From Poecilobothrus nobilitatus (taxonomy: Eukaryota; Arthropoda; Insecta; Diptera; Dolichopodidae), in assembly GCA_947095535.1 (NCBI GenBank), contig OX352773.1:23333398-23397397 (forward strand): a DNA stretch of 64,000 bases, in the 5' to 3' direction. Shown here piece by piece: positions 41,737-56,138 of the stretch. A program made the position numbers and the translations under genes. Within the stretch, counting starts at the first letter, position 1. Each line of letters opens with the position of its first letter. The notes under the pieces were generated by a model. It made no database searches. It was not told where the DNA came from and was given only the letters and a program-made list of their open reading frames with translations.

Positions 41737-42735
41737 GTTAGAGGAAATTGAAAGAGAAAATATACTGCGAATTATATAAATTGCGATGCAAATGCAATAA
41801 TATAAAAAAAAAAAAAATATATATATATATATTTAACTCTCGCATTTAATCTTTTAGCTGATATTTCAATTTAAAAAAAAAAAAAAAAATATATATATGA
41901 ATTTCAATTTTTCTTCCTTTTTCTGTATTATAATTTATATTATTATTACAATACCATCCATTCAATACTAATTTTGAAAAACAATATATAATTAATTACA
42001 TTATTAAAATAAATTATTAAACTCTTGTAATAAACTTCTTTTTTTTTTTTTTTTTTTTTTCAAAGTACATAATATTTAAATTAGTTATTTATGCTGGCCT
42101 ATAATTTATCCCCACTTATTAATTATATTTGAATGAAAATTTTATTTTTATACCTTTTTTATATATATATATTTAATAAATGCGAATTTATATGCTTTAA
42201 GAAAAAAAAAAAAAAAAAAAAACAACATAAAACTTAAAGTTCAATTACAAAAGCACCACATATAATTTAAAATAATTAACAAATATATATATTATATAGA
42301 AGATTTTTAATATACTTCAATTATATTCTATGTATATTGTAATAATATTCTTTTTTTATTTACTTTAGAAAATTTAGTAAAAAAACAAAAAAAAACCAAA
42401 AATCTTTCTAGGACTTAATAATACCTAATTTCTGAACAATATTTATGTAGTATTTAGTTTATTTTTTAAATTAATATTAAATAATTATAATTTTTCTAAT
42501 AGAAACTTTGCAAAAAATAAAATATTAATTGGAATGATTAGGAAAATTTAGTTTTTAATCAAAATTTAATAAAAAACAAAAAGAAAAAAAAAATGAATAC
42601 TATATTATAAATTTATAAAACAAAAAATTAGAATTTAGTTGACAAAAATTTTTTTCTTTTATTTTTTAAAAGAAAAAAAAAAAAACTTGCCTGCATATAA
42701 AAAATCATTTAAAATGACATTGAGACTGTGGCCAT

Positions 42736-42880
42736 TTTATAATAGTACTAATAAACAGATTACAGCCGAATAATCAACGGCTTAGGGAAATTAATGATTT
42801 ACATAGCTGAAGCTTAATAAATATGAATATACTAAATGACTTAAGGGATGTCCTTTGCTCCTTATAGGAATCGCAAGGGG
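42736..42880 (+). repeat. dispersed short repeat, copy 3
   Basis: Has TTACAGCCGAATAATCAACG, GCTTAGGGAAATTAATGATT, CTGAAGCTTAATAAATATGA, CTAAATGACTTAAGGGATG and CTCCTTATAGGAATCGCAAG. These correspond to the 3' two-thirds of the family, but the ATAGATGGCGC head is absent. Confidence 0.65.
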
Positions 42881-42904
42881 AAAAACAACAAAAAATAAAA
42901 AAAA

Positions 42905-43080
42905 ACAGATTACTAACTTTACGAATATTTAATATTATAAGTAAATACAGTCAAATAATTGTAACGGCTAATTGAATCTATTAATTTCAAAAACTAAAGC
43001 TTAGTCAAATATGAATAATAAATGATTTAGTAGATGACCCATACTCGTTATAAGAGTGGAAAAGAACAAAAATAATTAAG
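42905..43080 (+). repeat. dispersed short repeat, copy 4
   Basis: Lies directly after copy 3 in the same orientation. It has AAATACAGTCAAATAATTGT, AACGGCTAATTGAATC, AAAACTAAAGCTTAGTCAAA, TATGAATAATAAATGATTTA and CTCGTTATAAGAGTGGAAAA before an A-rich end. The last blocks match the copy at 61151 almost base for base. Confidence 0.7.
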
Positions 43081-44000
43081 CTGACTAAAAATTTGAATTA
43101 ACAAATTAAGTATGATCTGGCCCGGATACCCTAAATAAAATTCACAATAAAATAAATAAGCAGTTAACTTATTTAATATTTAAATGTGAGGCGCGGTTCA
43201 GCAGAAAATATTTTAATACTATATGTATAACGTTATTAAAATTAATTAATATTTGACTGAACGACAAACTCAAATGGAACAAAAAAAAAAAAATGACATT
43301 TCAATGTTTTAATTAAAACGAATTCGAATAATAAAAAAACTAATAAAATTTATTTATTTCGTAATTTAAACGCTAGTATTTATAGACATGATATATGACA
43401 ATTGACCACATATGGACCACAGTCAAAATGTAAATGTTTTATCAAAATGTAAATTAAGCACAACTTTTTTTTTTTATTTTTTTGTTTATGTAAGTTGTAT
43501 GTAATATTTTTATTTAAAAAATATATATATATATTATTATATTATGTATATACATATTATTCATTCTTTTTAAAACTTATTTACTTATTTAATATACTTC
43601 TTTCTTCTCTTTTTTTTTTTTTTTTTTTTTATTTATTTTTTTATTTTATAATACTCATCTATATATAATATAAAAATAATCAAAATATATATACATATAA
43701 TAAATTGCTTTGCCCGGCTTTGAACGATGAATGAATGCTATATATTCCAATTATGTATATTCTTAAAAATAATACAACATCTTATTATTTCATCAAAATT
43801 GCAAAAAAAAAAAAAAAACAAAACAAAACAAAATTCAACTTGAATAAAAAATAATTCGAATCATCTAAAATTGTTTGCAAATAAATATGTACATAATCTT
43901 AAAAAAAAAAAAAAAAAAAAATATTTATTATTTTTTTTTATTTATTAAAATAAATCAATACATATAAATTATGTACACATAAATTTAAATGCATATATAG

Positions 44001-46909
<2,909 letters not shown>

Positions 46910-47097
46910 ATCATCAAGATAAATTTGCTGGTGGTGAACTACCTCGATGGAATTTTACAGATTTCATGCATTCATTTATGATCGTTTTTCGTGTTTTATG
47001 TGGAGAATGGATCGAATCAATGTGGGATTGTATGCATGTGGGTGATTTTTCATGCATTCCATTTTTTTTAGCAACTGTTGTTATTGGAAATTTGGTC
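46910..47097 (+). CDS. para: para exon: domain II pore loop and start of S6
   Basis: [63 protein letters not shown]. The pore helix carries the Glu of the selectivity filter (LCGEW). IIS6 begins FFLATVVIG. The kdr site L1014 is codon TTG at 47092-47094, the susceptible Leu; one base change (TTG to TTT/TTC) would give Phe and one (to TCG) Ser. Ends phase 0 at the kdr-side intron with GTAAGT. Confidence 0.97.
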
Positions 47098-47345
47098 GTA
47101 AGTATTTTTTATTTAATATTTTTTTTTTTTTTTAATATATATTATAAATTTAGTTTTATCAACTTAAAAATAAAAAATTCAATAAAAATTATATTTTTAA
47201 ATCATATATTCAAAATAATGTAATAAAATAATAATAATTAAAAAAAGTTTACATTAAAAAAACAAAAAACAATGTACCAAATAGATAAAATCAATTTTCA
47301 AAAAAAAAAAAAACAAAAATTAAAAAATAAATTTTTATTTTTTAG

Positions 47346-47589
47346 GTACTGAATCTTTTCTTAGCTTTGCTTTTGTCTAATTTTGGTTCATCAAGTTTAG
47401 CAGCACCAGCTGCCGATAACGATACAAATAAAATCGCTGAAGCCTTTAATAGAATATCACGTTTTAAAAAATGGATTAAAAATTTAGTAATAAATTTTTT
47501 CAAATCGATACGTAATAAATTGACAAATCAAATAAGCGATCAACCGCCAGGTGAGAGGACCAATCACATCAGTTGGATATGGAGTGAAG
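47346..47589 (+). CDS. para: para exon: end of IIS6 and start of II-III linker
   Basis: [20 protein letters not shown] (end of IIS6, inner pore), [60 protein letters not shown] then EG. Two donors in the same phase are possible: CCAG|GTGAGA after 47550 (near consensus) and GAAG|GTTTTT after 47589 (weak). If neither is used, translation runs into FYPLVFLC and a stop at about 47616. Confidence 0.93.
47551..47589 (+). promoter_or_regulatory. para: optional donor-side segment (5' half of exon-e-type insert)
   Basis: 39 bases coding [13 protein letters not shown] between the strong donor at 47550 and the weak donor at 47589. Together with 54308-54337 it encodes a 23-residue insert present in some Drosophila para isoforms between ISDQPS and EHGDNE. 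Confidence 0.75.
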
Positions 47590-48312
47590 GTTTTTATCCA
47601 CTTGTTTTTCTTTGTTAAAACCAAATTTAAATTTAAATATTGTTAAAAAAAAAAAAAAAAAAAACAAAACTATAAGAATATATACATAATAATACGAAAT
47701 GTACAATTAAATATTATTCGCATAAATATTTTATATAAATTGCTTTTCGTATATATGTTTTTTTTTTTTTTTTTTTTTTTAATTATTATATATATATAAT
47801 ATATATACGACATAAAAATAATTTATACGAAAAATATTTAATATGTAATAAAATATATCATTCGCAAAAACTTACCTCTGCATATAAAAATCGCATTCAT
47901 GTTTTAAGAAAATAATTAAAAAATTTAGTTTTTTTTTTTTTTTTTTTTTTTTGGAATATTCATTTCAATTTAATTTTGTTTAAATTTCTTTCATATATAG
48001 TAAAAATAAAAATCATTTTAAAACAGTTTTGAAATATTTTTTTTTTTTTTTAAATTCTATTGTAGTTTATATTAATTATATATTTATAGTTAAAAACGCA
48101 CATATTTTTTATTTTGAAAAATTCAACAACATATTTTTAACCAAACCAAAATTTAAAAATTTCAATTTCGAATTAAGTTCAATTAACTTAAACATGAATT
48201 AAGTTTAAATAAGTTAAACTGTATAGTTTTTAAAATATAAATATGGCATATATGTAATTTGTTTTACGCGCTTTTTTTTTTAATATTAAGTACATATACA
48301 TAAATACGAACA

Positions 48313-48383
48313 ACAAATACTGTAGGAACGAATCTGTTTTTTTGTTTTGTACAAATACTGTAGAACGTTTTGTTTTTTTGTTG
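48313..48383 (+). repeat. tandem duplication, unit about 38 bases
   Basis: ACAAATACTGTAGGAACG followed by AATCTGTTTTTTTGTTTTG is repeated immediately as ACAAATACTGTAGAACG with TTTTGTTTTTTTGTTG. It lies about 70 bases before the acceptor-like site at 48451. Confidence 0.75.
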
Positions 48384-48451
48384 TTGCAATTTAGGACAGG
48401 CATAATTATTGATCGTTTATATCATGTTTCGTTCTTCTCGTATTCATTCAG

Positions 48452-48492
48452 GTGCACGTCAAACTGTTAAAGATTGGGCAAATGATAAATGA
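48452..48492 (+). CDS. candidate alternative terminal exon (two-domain isoform)
   Basis: A good acceptor (CGTTCTTCTCGTATTCATTCAG) ends at 48451. From the phase-1 donor at 47550 or 47589 the frame reads GARQTVKDWANDK and stops at TGA 48490-48492. The product would end after domain II, leaving half a channel. Support is only the splice signal, matching phase and locally higher sequence complexity. It may equally be a chance acceptor; no such peptide is known to me in para. Confidence 0.25.
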
Positions 48493-50055
48493 AACATTCA
48501 ATTAACTCGAACAAAAAATATTTTTAAACATTATAGAATACTTCTATAACGACTCTAAAAATGTTTCAATATTAATTTTTATTTCGTTCCTCGAGTCTAA
48601 ATTATTATTTGCTAACATTAAAATATAGATTTAAAACAATTTTTTGTTTCGATAATCGATTCCGACACATAATCCTTTAAAATCGTATTTCGTTTTTAAG
48701 TTAATATAAAATTTGATGATTTCTGTTCAGATAAATTTCTATTTTATGAATTTTTACTATTTTGTTATTTCACTTTTAATTTTATTAAAATTTTAAATGA
48801 TATTCGATTTCTTTTATCTGATTTTTTCTTTTTTATATATGTATTATGATACTAATATATTGAAAAGCATGGTATATGAAAAAAATTAATAATCATCAAT
48901 AGCTGCAATATTGCATAATTTCAACTCAAAATGTAAAAAAAAACTTTAAATTGCAGAATTTAAATTACGATATTATATACGGTAATTTATACCATTGTAA
49001 TCTGAAATTAACAGAATCCACAAACAGAAATTAACTTTTTTGTAAGTTTCGATATTTAAGTAAAAAGTTTGAAATAGGTAATTTAAAAAAAAACGAAAAA
49101 TGCGACAAATTTTTTGTGAAATTGTTTCACTATCTTTATGTAAACTTTTCCAAAAAAAATTCGGAAAATAATTTTGGTCATCACAAACATAATACATACA
49201 AATAAAAATAAAATCTTATAACATTACCAATACATATATATAATAAAACTTATATTTTTCGATTTTTAAATTTCTGCTGCTCACGATTTCGATTTAGTGG
49301 CCATATACTCTTCTACGTTTTTAGTTTTCCGTATTATAAAGTACTCCATTCAATTCCAAAAATTCGTAAATAAATTTTTAGATAAAATACAAAATAACAT
49401 GAAACATCATTAAATACATAATATATAATAAATTAAATTTCTCTATATATAAATATTTTGTATATATATAGTTTTTTTTTTTATTTATACAGTAGGTATT
49501 ATAAAATTGAATTTTAATATTAGTATATTTTATTTTAGAAAAAATAAAAAATTTTCTTTACTATTTTATTTAGAAAAAAATCTATTAAAATTTAAAACTA
49601 TATATAGAAAATCCAAATATCGTAATTAAATTAATTATTGTAATTGTAATTTAAAAGTAAATAAAATAATTAATATTTTATTATATTAATAAGTTTATTT
49701 ATATGTTGTTGAAATTTTATTTTATTTTTACTTTACAATATGAACGAAAATATGTTCAAATGATAAAAGTATATCAGAGGTATAGGCAAGCTTCTTTTCT
49801 TTTTTAGTTTTTTTATTTTTGTTTTTTTTTTATTTGATTTTTTAAGTTTTAATAATTTAATATATTACAAATAACTATCAAAATAATGTTAATAAATTAT
49901 CTCGTATTTAGAAAAATTATTAATAATTATATTTACTAAAAATGAATTTAACTTAAATTTAAAGTCATATCAAAAATAATTAACTTTTTTAAATTAAAAT
50001 TCGCATTATATGTAAAAATTTATAAATAAATACTACTTTTAAATAAATACAATTA

Positions 50056-50337
50056 GGATACTTTCACATGCATTCATGCATATTTTGCATTCAACATGCA
50101 TCCTCTCATTTATAGGCTGCACGTAAGCGACAAATTTTCATTTTGACATATTTTGCCTGGCGAAATTTTTTTTTTTTCTTGTTTTGACATTATTCCAAGC
50201 CAAACAAAACAAAAAAAAAAAAGACGTTTTGACGTTTGAATAATATTCTTTTTATTTGTATCGTACAGCGGATGCAAAAATTTTTTTGCTTCTTAAATCT
50301 GCAAAAGGAAGAGCATGCATCCCATATGAATATACCC
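50056..50337. mobile_element. MITE, PIF/Harbinger-like
   Basis: The left end GGATACTTTCACATG and the right end, read on the minus strand, GGGTATATTCATATG match at 11 of 15 positions. The exact trinucleotide TTA flanks the element on both sides (50053-50055 and 50338-50340), the TWA target preference of PIF/Harbinger. 282 bp, no coding capacity. ATGCATG-type words recur near both ends. Confidence 0.65.
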
Positions 50338-51963
50338 TTAAGTTTTTCTGGAAATATCGCATTAATACTTGATACTAACCCTTAAAACCAAACTTCCCAA
50401 AAATATTTATTTAAGTTATCTATTCAAAATGTGATTAGTTATAGTTGTCAAAGTTTAAGGATAGTTAAAGTAGTATAGTAAAAGTTTAAGGAGAATGTCA
50501 ACTTCTTAGTTCATTACATTCCTATACAAACCTTAAACCTATTATTGCTTTATAGCAGAATCTTTCTTTGTCTAATCAGTACAATAGGATTTAAGGTCGT
50601 CTAACCCTTTATTTCATCAAAAAGGGAAGTGGTGTTTAGTGGATTAAAATTTCACACGTTGATAGAGTGGAAATCATGTTTACACCGTTCCTCTTTTACA
50701 TCTTTCAATAAAACCAACCAAACCAATTTAAAAGCGAATTATAATAGATTGTTTTCAAAAATAAATTTTTCCTAATGGTTTCATTGAAAAATGGTTTTAT
50801 TGAATGGAATTATTGAAAAAAAAAAATTTTTTTATAAAATTTTATATTTTAAAAGAAACAAAAATTAAAGTTTTTTTTTTTTTTTTGTAATTTATTAAAT
50901 TATATTTTATATTAAAATTATATTAAAAAATAAAAACACAAAATAAATTTTATTTATATATATTTTATTTTATTTTATTTATTTTTTGGTTGCGTAATAC
51001 TCGTAGATAGATTATGTGTATATAAATATATCGTTATATAAAAAATTTAATGATAAAATCATTTTGTACTTGTTATAAAATCATAATTTATTGTGATATT
51101 AAAAAATTAAAGTAAAACAGTGGATTTTACCCTTCCATATTGATGTTGTATTTGTAAAACAATTAGCTAATTTTTAACTAATTTTATATTTATTTAATTA
51201 AGATTTTTTTTTTTTTGTTTTATTTTATTTATATATTTAATTATTTGTTGTTGTTTTTTTTTTTTTGTTTAGTTATTTATTTAATTTTAATGTTATTAAA
51301 TTTCCCTTTTATTATTTCTTAAGTATTTATTGTAACAAGGAGTTGATTTAATTTTTAGAAGTAAAAAAAATTTAATAAAATAAATAAATAAATTAGTAAA
51401 ATTTTAGTGAAGTATTCTAAATGCAAAGTATAACGTAAAAGTAAGAGAAATTTTAAAAAAAGCTGTTAATAAAAAAAATTAAAAAAAATTTTTTTTCTAT
51501 AGAATGAGAACAAGATATTTTTTTTTTTTGGATATTATGCCATTTTTAATAATAAAAATTTTAATATAACAATTTTAAGTAATTTTCATTAATATCAAGA
51601 AGAAATATATTATAAAATATAATATAAAAACGGTAAGGTGTGTTAAATTTAATATAAAAAAAAAAAGTAACATAAATTTTTCTCTTCAGTCTTCAGTTAT
51701 TTTAGTAAAAATGCATTGAGACCAAATGAATTGTATAACTTCAAAAAAAAGAATTAATTAATTTATATATAATTTAAAAAATTGTATTCTTCTTTTTTTT
51801 TTCATTATTCAAATTTAATCATTAATTAATGGATGGTATCGATAAAGCTAAGCTTGAACTCAATTATTACTCTTTTAAACAATTTAATTATATCTGAACT
51901 CATAACTGTTGTTTGAAAAAGTGAGATTTTTAGCTTAATTTTATACATTCGACCCAATTTCTT

Positions 51964-52085
51964 GTATGTATAAAACTGACCCTGAGCTCAAATATAAAAA
52001 TTTCAAACAAAAATATGAGTTCCAGCTTAATTTTAATTTGATAAAATTTTATTTGAGTTCAAGGTCAGTAGTTTTATGTATTCGA
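51964..52085. repeat. imperfect inverted repeat
   Basis: TGTATAAAACTGACCCTGAG followed by CTCAAATATAAAA (left arm) pairs with TTTTATTTGAGTTCAAGGTC followed by AGTAGTTTTATGTA (right arm), with several mismatches and a three-base bulge. The arms are about 35 bases with a loop of about 45. Confidence 0.65.
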
Positions 52086-53046
52086 ACTATAATATATAAA
52101 CAGACTTTTTGACTTAATTTATACAGAAAATATTTACTAATAATAAAAGAAAAATTAACTATATTGATATATATTAATAAGATGCCAATATTTAAAGCAT
52201 ATATCTTAACTTACAGCCAATCTGCCCACAAATAGTTTGTAATTTTATTATACGATACAATTCATATTAATTTTTTTTTTTTTTTTATATTTACCTCAAT
52301 TGTCGAGTATTATTTAAAACAAAACTAATAATTCTTTAATATTACATATATATATATTAATTAATAAGTATTAATAAAAATTTCATCATCGGATAGTAAT
52401 ATATAAAAATTAGATATTAAATTTTTTTCAAAAAAAATTGTTTTTTATTATACGAGAATGGGTGGAAAATTTCAAAAGTCATTCAAAACTAAGTCAGTCA
52501 AAACTATCCTTTAAACCATACCAAACTTTAGGTTGTAAAAAATTGCTGTTAAGATATTTTTAAATATTTGCAGAATTAGTTGGAAAATAATCAATGCAAT
52601 GTAGTATATAGACAAAAAAACAATTAACGAAAATTGTGCTGAAGAGAGAATGTCATCATTCCAAAGAAAAGAAATTGTATAAAATATGATTTATTTGTAT
52701 ATTAATACAATTAATAATAAAATAATAAAAATTACTTTGTATTTTAAATACTTCTATATATATATATAGTAAATAATTAAATTAGTAAAAAAAAAAAAAA
52801 AACAGTATATACATAGATATTATATAACTTGACATTAGTTTGGATTTTTATTTTTTTATAATAACTTAAAAAAAAATACTAAAAGTAGATATTAATTTAT
52901 TAATATAATATTACTAATTTATATATTTAATAAAAAGTATATCAAAACATTTTTAATTATATTATTAGTGGTAGATTATAATTATTTTAACTTATACATA
53001 TATATTATATTAGATTGAAATTCATATTTCAAATTATTTAATTTTC

Positions 53047-53081
<35 letters not shown>

Positions 53082-54307
53082 TTTTAAAACATTTATTAAG
53101 TCAGCTCCCCATTCATTAGTGTTTTAGTATTAAGTTTTTGTTTTTTTTTTTTTTGTATTAATTTCGTTATTTTAAAAATTTATTTTATAAAAAAAATTAT
53201 GAAAATTTTTTTTTTGTGCAAAAAAAAAAAATTTTCTTAATTTAATCTTAGATATATCCAAACGACAAAATCAAAGAGCAATAATTCGATTTCAAAATAA
53301 AATCAACATTTTCAAAAATTTAATAATTTAAAATTGTGATGTTTTTTTTTTTTTGGTCCATTATTGCAACATAAATAAAATAAAAAAAAAAAAAACAGAC
53401 TTATTAAAATGTTTTTCAAAAAAAACAAACCCCTTCTATTTATACATATATAATTTTTATATATGTATATTAAACATTAAAATAATATGTTTTAAAAAAT
53501 GAAATAACTATAATTTTGTGCTTAAATGCATTCAATTTATGATCTTGACAAATTTTACATATTATACAAATATTTAATTCTATATGTATGTATGTATGCA
53601 TATTTTATATTGATGACGAATCTGAATTTTTTTTTTTTTTTTTTTTGTTATTCTGAATATGATCCTTAAAATTTTATTTCCCCTTTATTTTGATTAATTC
53701 AAAATTTTCTTTTTTTTTTTTACCCAATTTTCTACTATATATATACATATTATATAGTTATATATAGTATTTAAACTCTTATGTATTGTTACTATATTCA
53801 ATTTAATTTTAATTATATATATATACAGTTTTGTTGTTTCTTTAATTTATTTTCTCGTATGTTGAATGCCATTATTTTAATTTTGATTTGTAAATCTTCT
53901 AATTGTTGCTATTTATGTAATTATTTACAAAAAAAAAAAAAGAAAAAAATAAAAAAAAAAAAAAAATGTTATTTTATATTGGCACCATTATTTGATGTGG
54001 TTATAATCAAATTACAAAAATTTCAAATTTTGAAAATTGTAATATCGCTCTTGACATGAATTTGGCCCCCTTCTTTCGTAAATGCTCATCACTCCGTTTC
54101 GTCAAATTACAATAAAATATATATATATTATGCCAAAATAAAAAAAAAATAAAAATTTTTTTAATTCGAATACATTATTGCAATGGAATGAATTCAAACC
54201 AAATTTTTGTTTGATATCTAATTGAAAAAAAAAAAACAAATTTGTATATTATGTATATGTATATAAAAAAAAAAAAAAAAATATATAAAACGAAACGGAT
54301 ACGATAG

Positions 54308-54337
54308 GCAAGGGGGTTTGTCGTTGTATATCTGCAG
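54308..54337 (+). promoter_or_regulatory. para: optional acceptor-side segment (3' half of exon-e-type insert)
   Basis: Thirty bases between the two AG sites at 54307 and 54337, coding KGVCRCISA with flanking split codons. The donor at 47550 joined to 54338 gives DQPPEHGDNE; the donor at 47589 joined to 54308 gives SEGKGVCRCISAEHGDNE. Both are in frame. Confidence 0.75.
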
Positions 54338-54519
54338 AACATGGTGATAATGAGTTCGAGTTAGGACCCGATGACATCCTGGCTGATGGACTTCTAAAAA
54401 AAGGTGCAAAAGAACAAAATCAATTGGAAGTGGCAATTGGTGATGGAATGGAATTTACAATACATGGTGATCTAAAAAATAACAAATCAAAAAAAGGAAA
54501 ATTATTAAATAATGCAGCG
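54308..54519 (+). CDS. para: para exon: II-III linker
   Basis: The long form reads GKGVCRCISAEHGDNEFELG, PDDILADGLLKKGAKEQNQL, EVAIGDGMEFTIHGDLKNNK, SKKGKLLNNAA, close to Drosophila. The acceptor GGATACGATAG is pyrimidine-poor; a second one, TATATCTGCAG ending at 54337, gives a start EHGDNE in the same phase. Ends phase 0 at GTAAAA. Cytoplasmic. Confidence 0.94.
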
Positions 54520-54631
54520 GTAAAAAATTTTTTCCTATATAATACATATATAATATAAAATAAATAAATAATGAAATTTAATTATAATTAATTTTTTAAT
54601 TTTGTTTTTTTTTCAATAATTTCATTTTAAG

Positions 54632-54706
54632 ATGATTGGAAATTCGATTAACCACCAAGATAATAGACTGGAACACGAATTAAACCATAGAGGTTTGTCC
54701 TTGCAG
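54632..54706 (+). promoter_or_regulatory. para: optional 75-base segment (exon f type)
   Basis: Acceptors at 54631 (TTTCATTTTAAG) and 54706 (TTGTCCTTGCAG) are both in frame after the phase-0 exon ending NNAA. The 25-residue segment matches Drosophila optional exon f as I recall it. The second acceptor has the better pyrimidine context immediately upstream. Confidence 0.85.
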
Positions 54707-55117
54707 GACGATGACACTGCCAGCATTAATTCATATGGTAGCCATAAAAACCGACCATTCAAGGATGAAAGTCATAAGGGTAGCGCTGAAACAATAGATG
54801 GTGAAGAAAAACGTGATGTTAGTAAAGAAGATTTAGGTTTAGATGAAGAATGCGATGAAGAAGGTGAAGGTGAAGAAGGTGCACTAGATGGTGATATTAT
54901 TATACATGCGCATGATGGTGAAGTAATATTAGATGAATATCCAGCTGATTGCTGCCCAGATTCATATTATGTAAAATTTCCATTCCTGGCCGGTGATGAA
55001 GATTCACCATTTTGGCAAGGATGGGGTAATCTTCGACTGAAAACTTTTCAATTAATTGAAAATAAATATTTTGAAACAGCTGTTATTACATTGATTTTAC
55101 TAAGTAGTTTAGCTTTG
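54632..55117 (+). CDS. para: para exon: II-III linker and IIIS1, with optional exon f start
   Basis: The long form begins [20 protein letters not shown] then GLSLQ; the short form begins [20 protein letters not shown] at 54707. Then come an acidic stretch ([20 protein letters not shown]), [40 protein letters not shown] and [24 protein letters not shown]1 is [16 protein letters not shown]. Phase 0 both ends. [11 protein letters not shown] is slightly longer than fly HAHDEDILDE. Confidence 0.96.
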
Positions 55118-55270
55118 GTAAGTAAACTTAATATATATAATATTTAATTATATTATTATATAATATAATATGAGTTATAAGGGTAAAAAAAAATATATTT
55201 TTGAATATGTGTGTAAAATACAAGTTTTAAATATTTAAAAAAAATTAATATGTTTCAAATTAAATTTTAG

Positions 55271-55444
55271 GCTCTAGAGGATGTTCATCTTCCCCATCGA
55301 CCAATATTACAAGATATCCTATATTATATGGACAGAATATTTACAGTGATATTTTTCATAGAAATGTTAATAAAATTTTTGGCTTTAGGCTTCAAAGTTT
55401 ACTTTACGAACGCATGGTGTTGGCTTGATTTTGTTATTGTAATG
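55271..55444 (+). CDS. para: para exon: domain III S2-S3
   Basis: [62 protein letters not shown]2 is [18 protein letters not shown] and IIIS3 begins [10 protein letters not shown]. Phase 0 both ends, donor GTAAGT. It ends where the k/l alternatives attach. [11 protein letters not shown] replaces fly LEMLIKWLALG. Confidence 0.96.
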
Positions 55445-56138
55445 GTAAGTTAACCGTATATCAAGTTAAATCAATTATAAAAGTGATTAATGATAAAATA
55501 TTAAAATCAAATATAATTTTTTTTCATATTAATTTTTTTTTTTTTTTTTTGTTTTCTTAAGTATTATTTAATTTAATTTTTTTTTTTCGTATTCTTTATT
55601 TTAAGTTTTAAAATTAATTTTTACTAAGTATTTTTTTAAGAACCGACAAAGAATATGTAATCAACTATATCTATATTATATATATATAAAAAAAAAACAA
55701 AAAGAAAAACACACAAACAATATTTTTAGGAATTTTAAATATTTTACAATTTAAAAAAAAAATAAATTATATTAAAACAAAAAAGATGGTCTCAATTTAG
55801 TGTAAAAAAAAAAACCAGAAAATAATAAATGAAGGGTGCTTGTTCTTTCAAAAATTTATTTTCTTCAAATCCTATTGTAATATTTTGCTACTATTTTTTT
55901 TTTTTTTTTTTTAATCATTTTATTAATTATTATTAAATAGGATTTAAATTGATTGTTACTTTAATAACAAAATATATGGTATAAGGTAATATTTTTGAAG
56001 TCAATCAAAATATTATTTTCTGTATTATTTTTTTTTTTTTTTTTGCATTACTTTCGAGGTTTACCATCTTTTCTACAAACATTTTTTTTTTATAGAATCA
56101 AAATGATTCTTAAATAAAACAACTTTTAACCAATATAG
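55445..56138 (+). other. intron (694 bases) before the first IIIS3-S4 exon
   Basis: AT-rich with several T runs; GTAAGT to CAATATAG. Nothing else seen. Confidence 0.85.

Larger units (their letters stand above)
41737..44000 (+). other. intron (2.3 kb) between the alternative IIS4-S5 exons
   Basis: AT-rich with two adjacent dispersed-family copies (42736-42880 and 42905-43080) and long A/T runs. It ends GCATATATAG, a short pyrimidine-poor acceptor compared with that of the first copy. Confidence 0.8.
47590..54307 (+). other. intron (6.7 kb) in the II-III linker
   Basis: Contains a 38-base tandem duplication (48313-48383), a candidate terminal exon (48452-48492), a Harbinger-type MITE (50056-50337), an imperfect inverted repeat (51964-52085) and TA microsatellites (about 53045-53083). 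The stretch 50341-50735 is less AT-rich than its surroundings and may be an unrecognised repeat. The acceptor at 54307 lacks a pyrimidine tract. Confidence 0.8.

Noticed and set aside
47367..47618. Readthrough end [11 protein letters not shown] at the II-III linker donor
   Set aside because: The frame continues in the exon at 54308 (GKGVCRC), as in Drosophila; readthrough would require intron retention.
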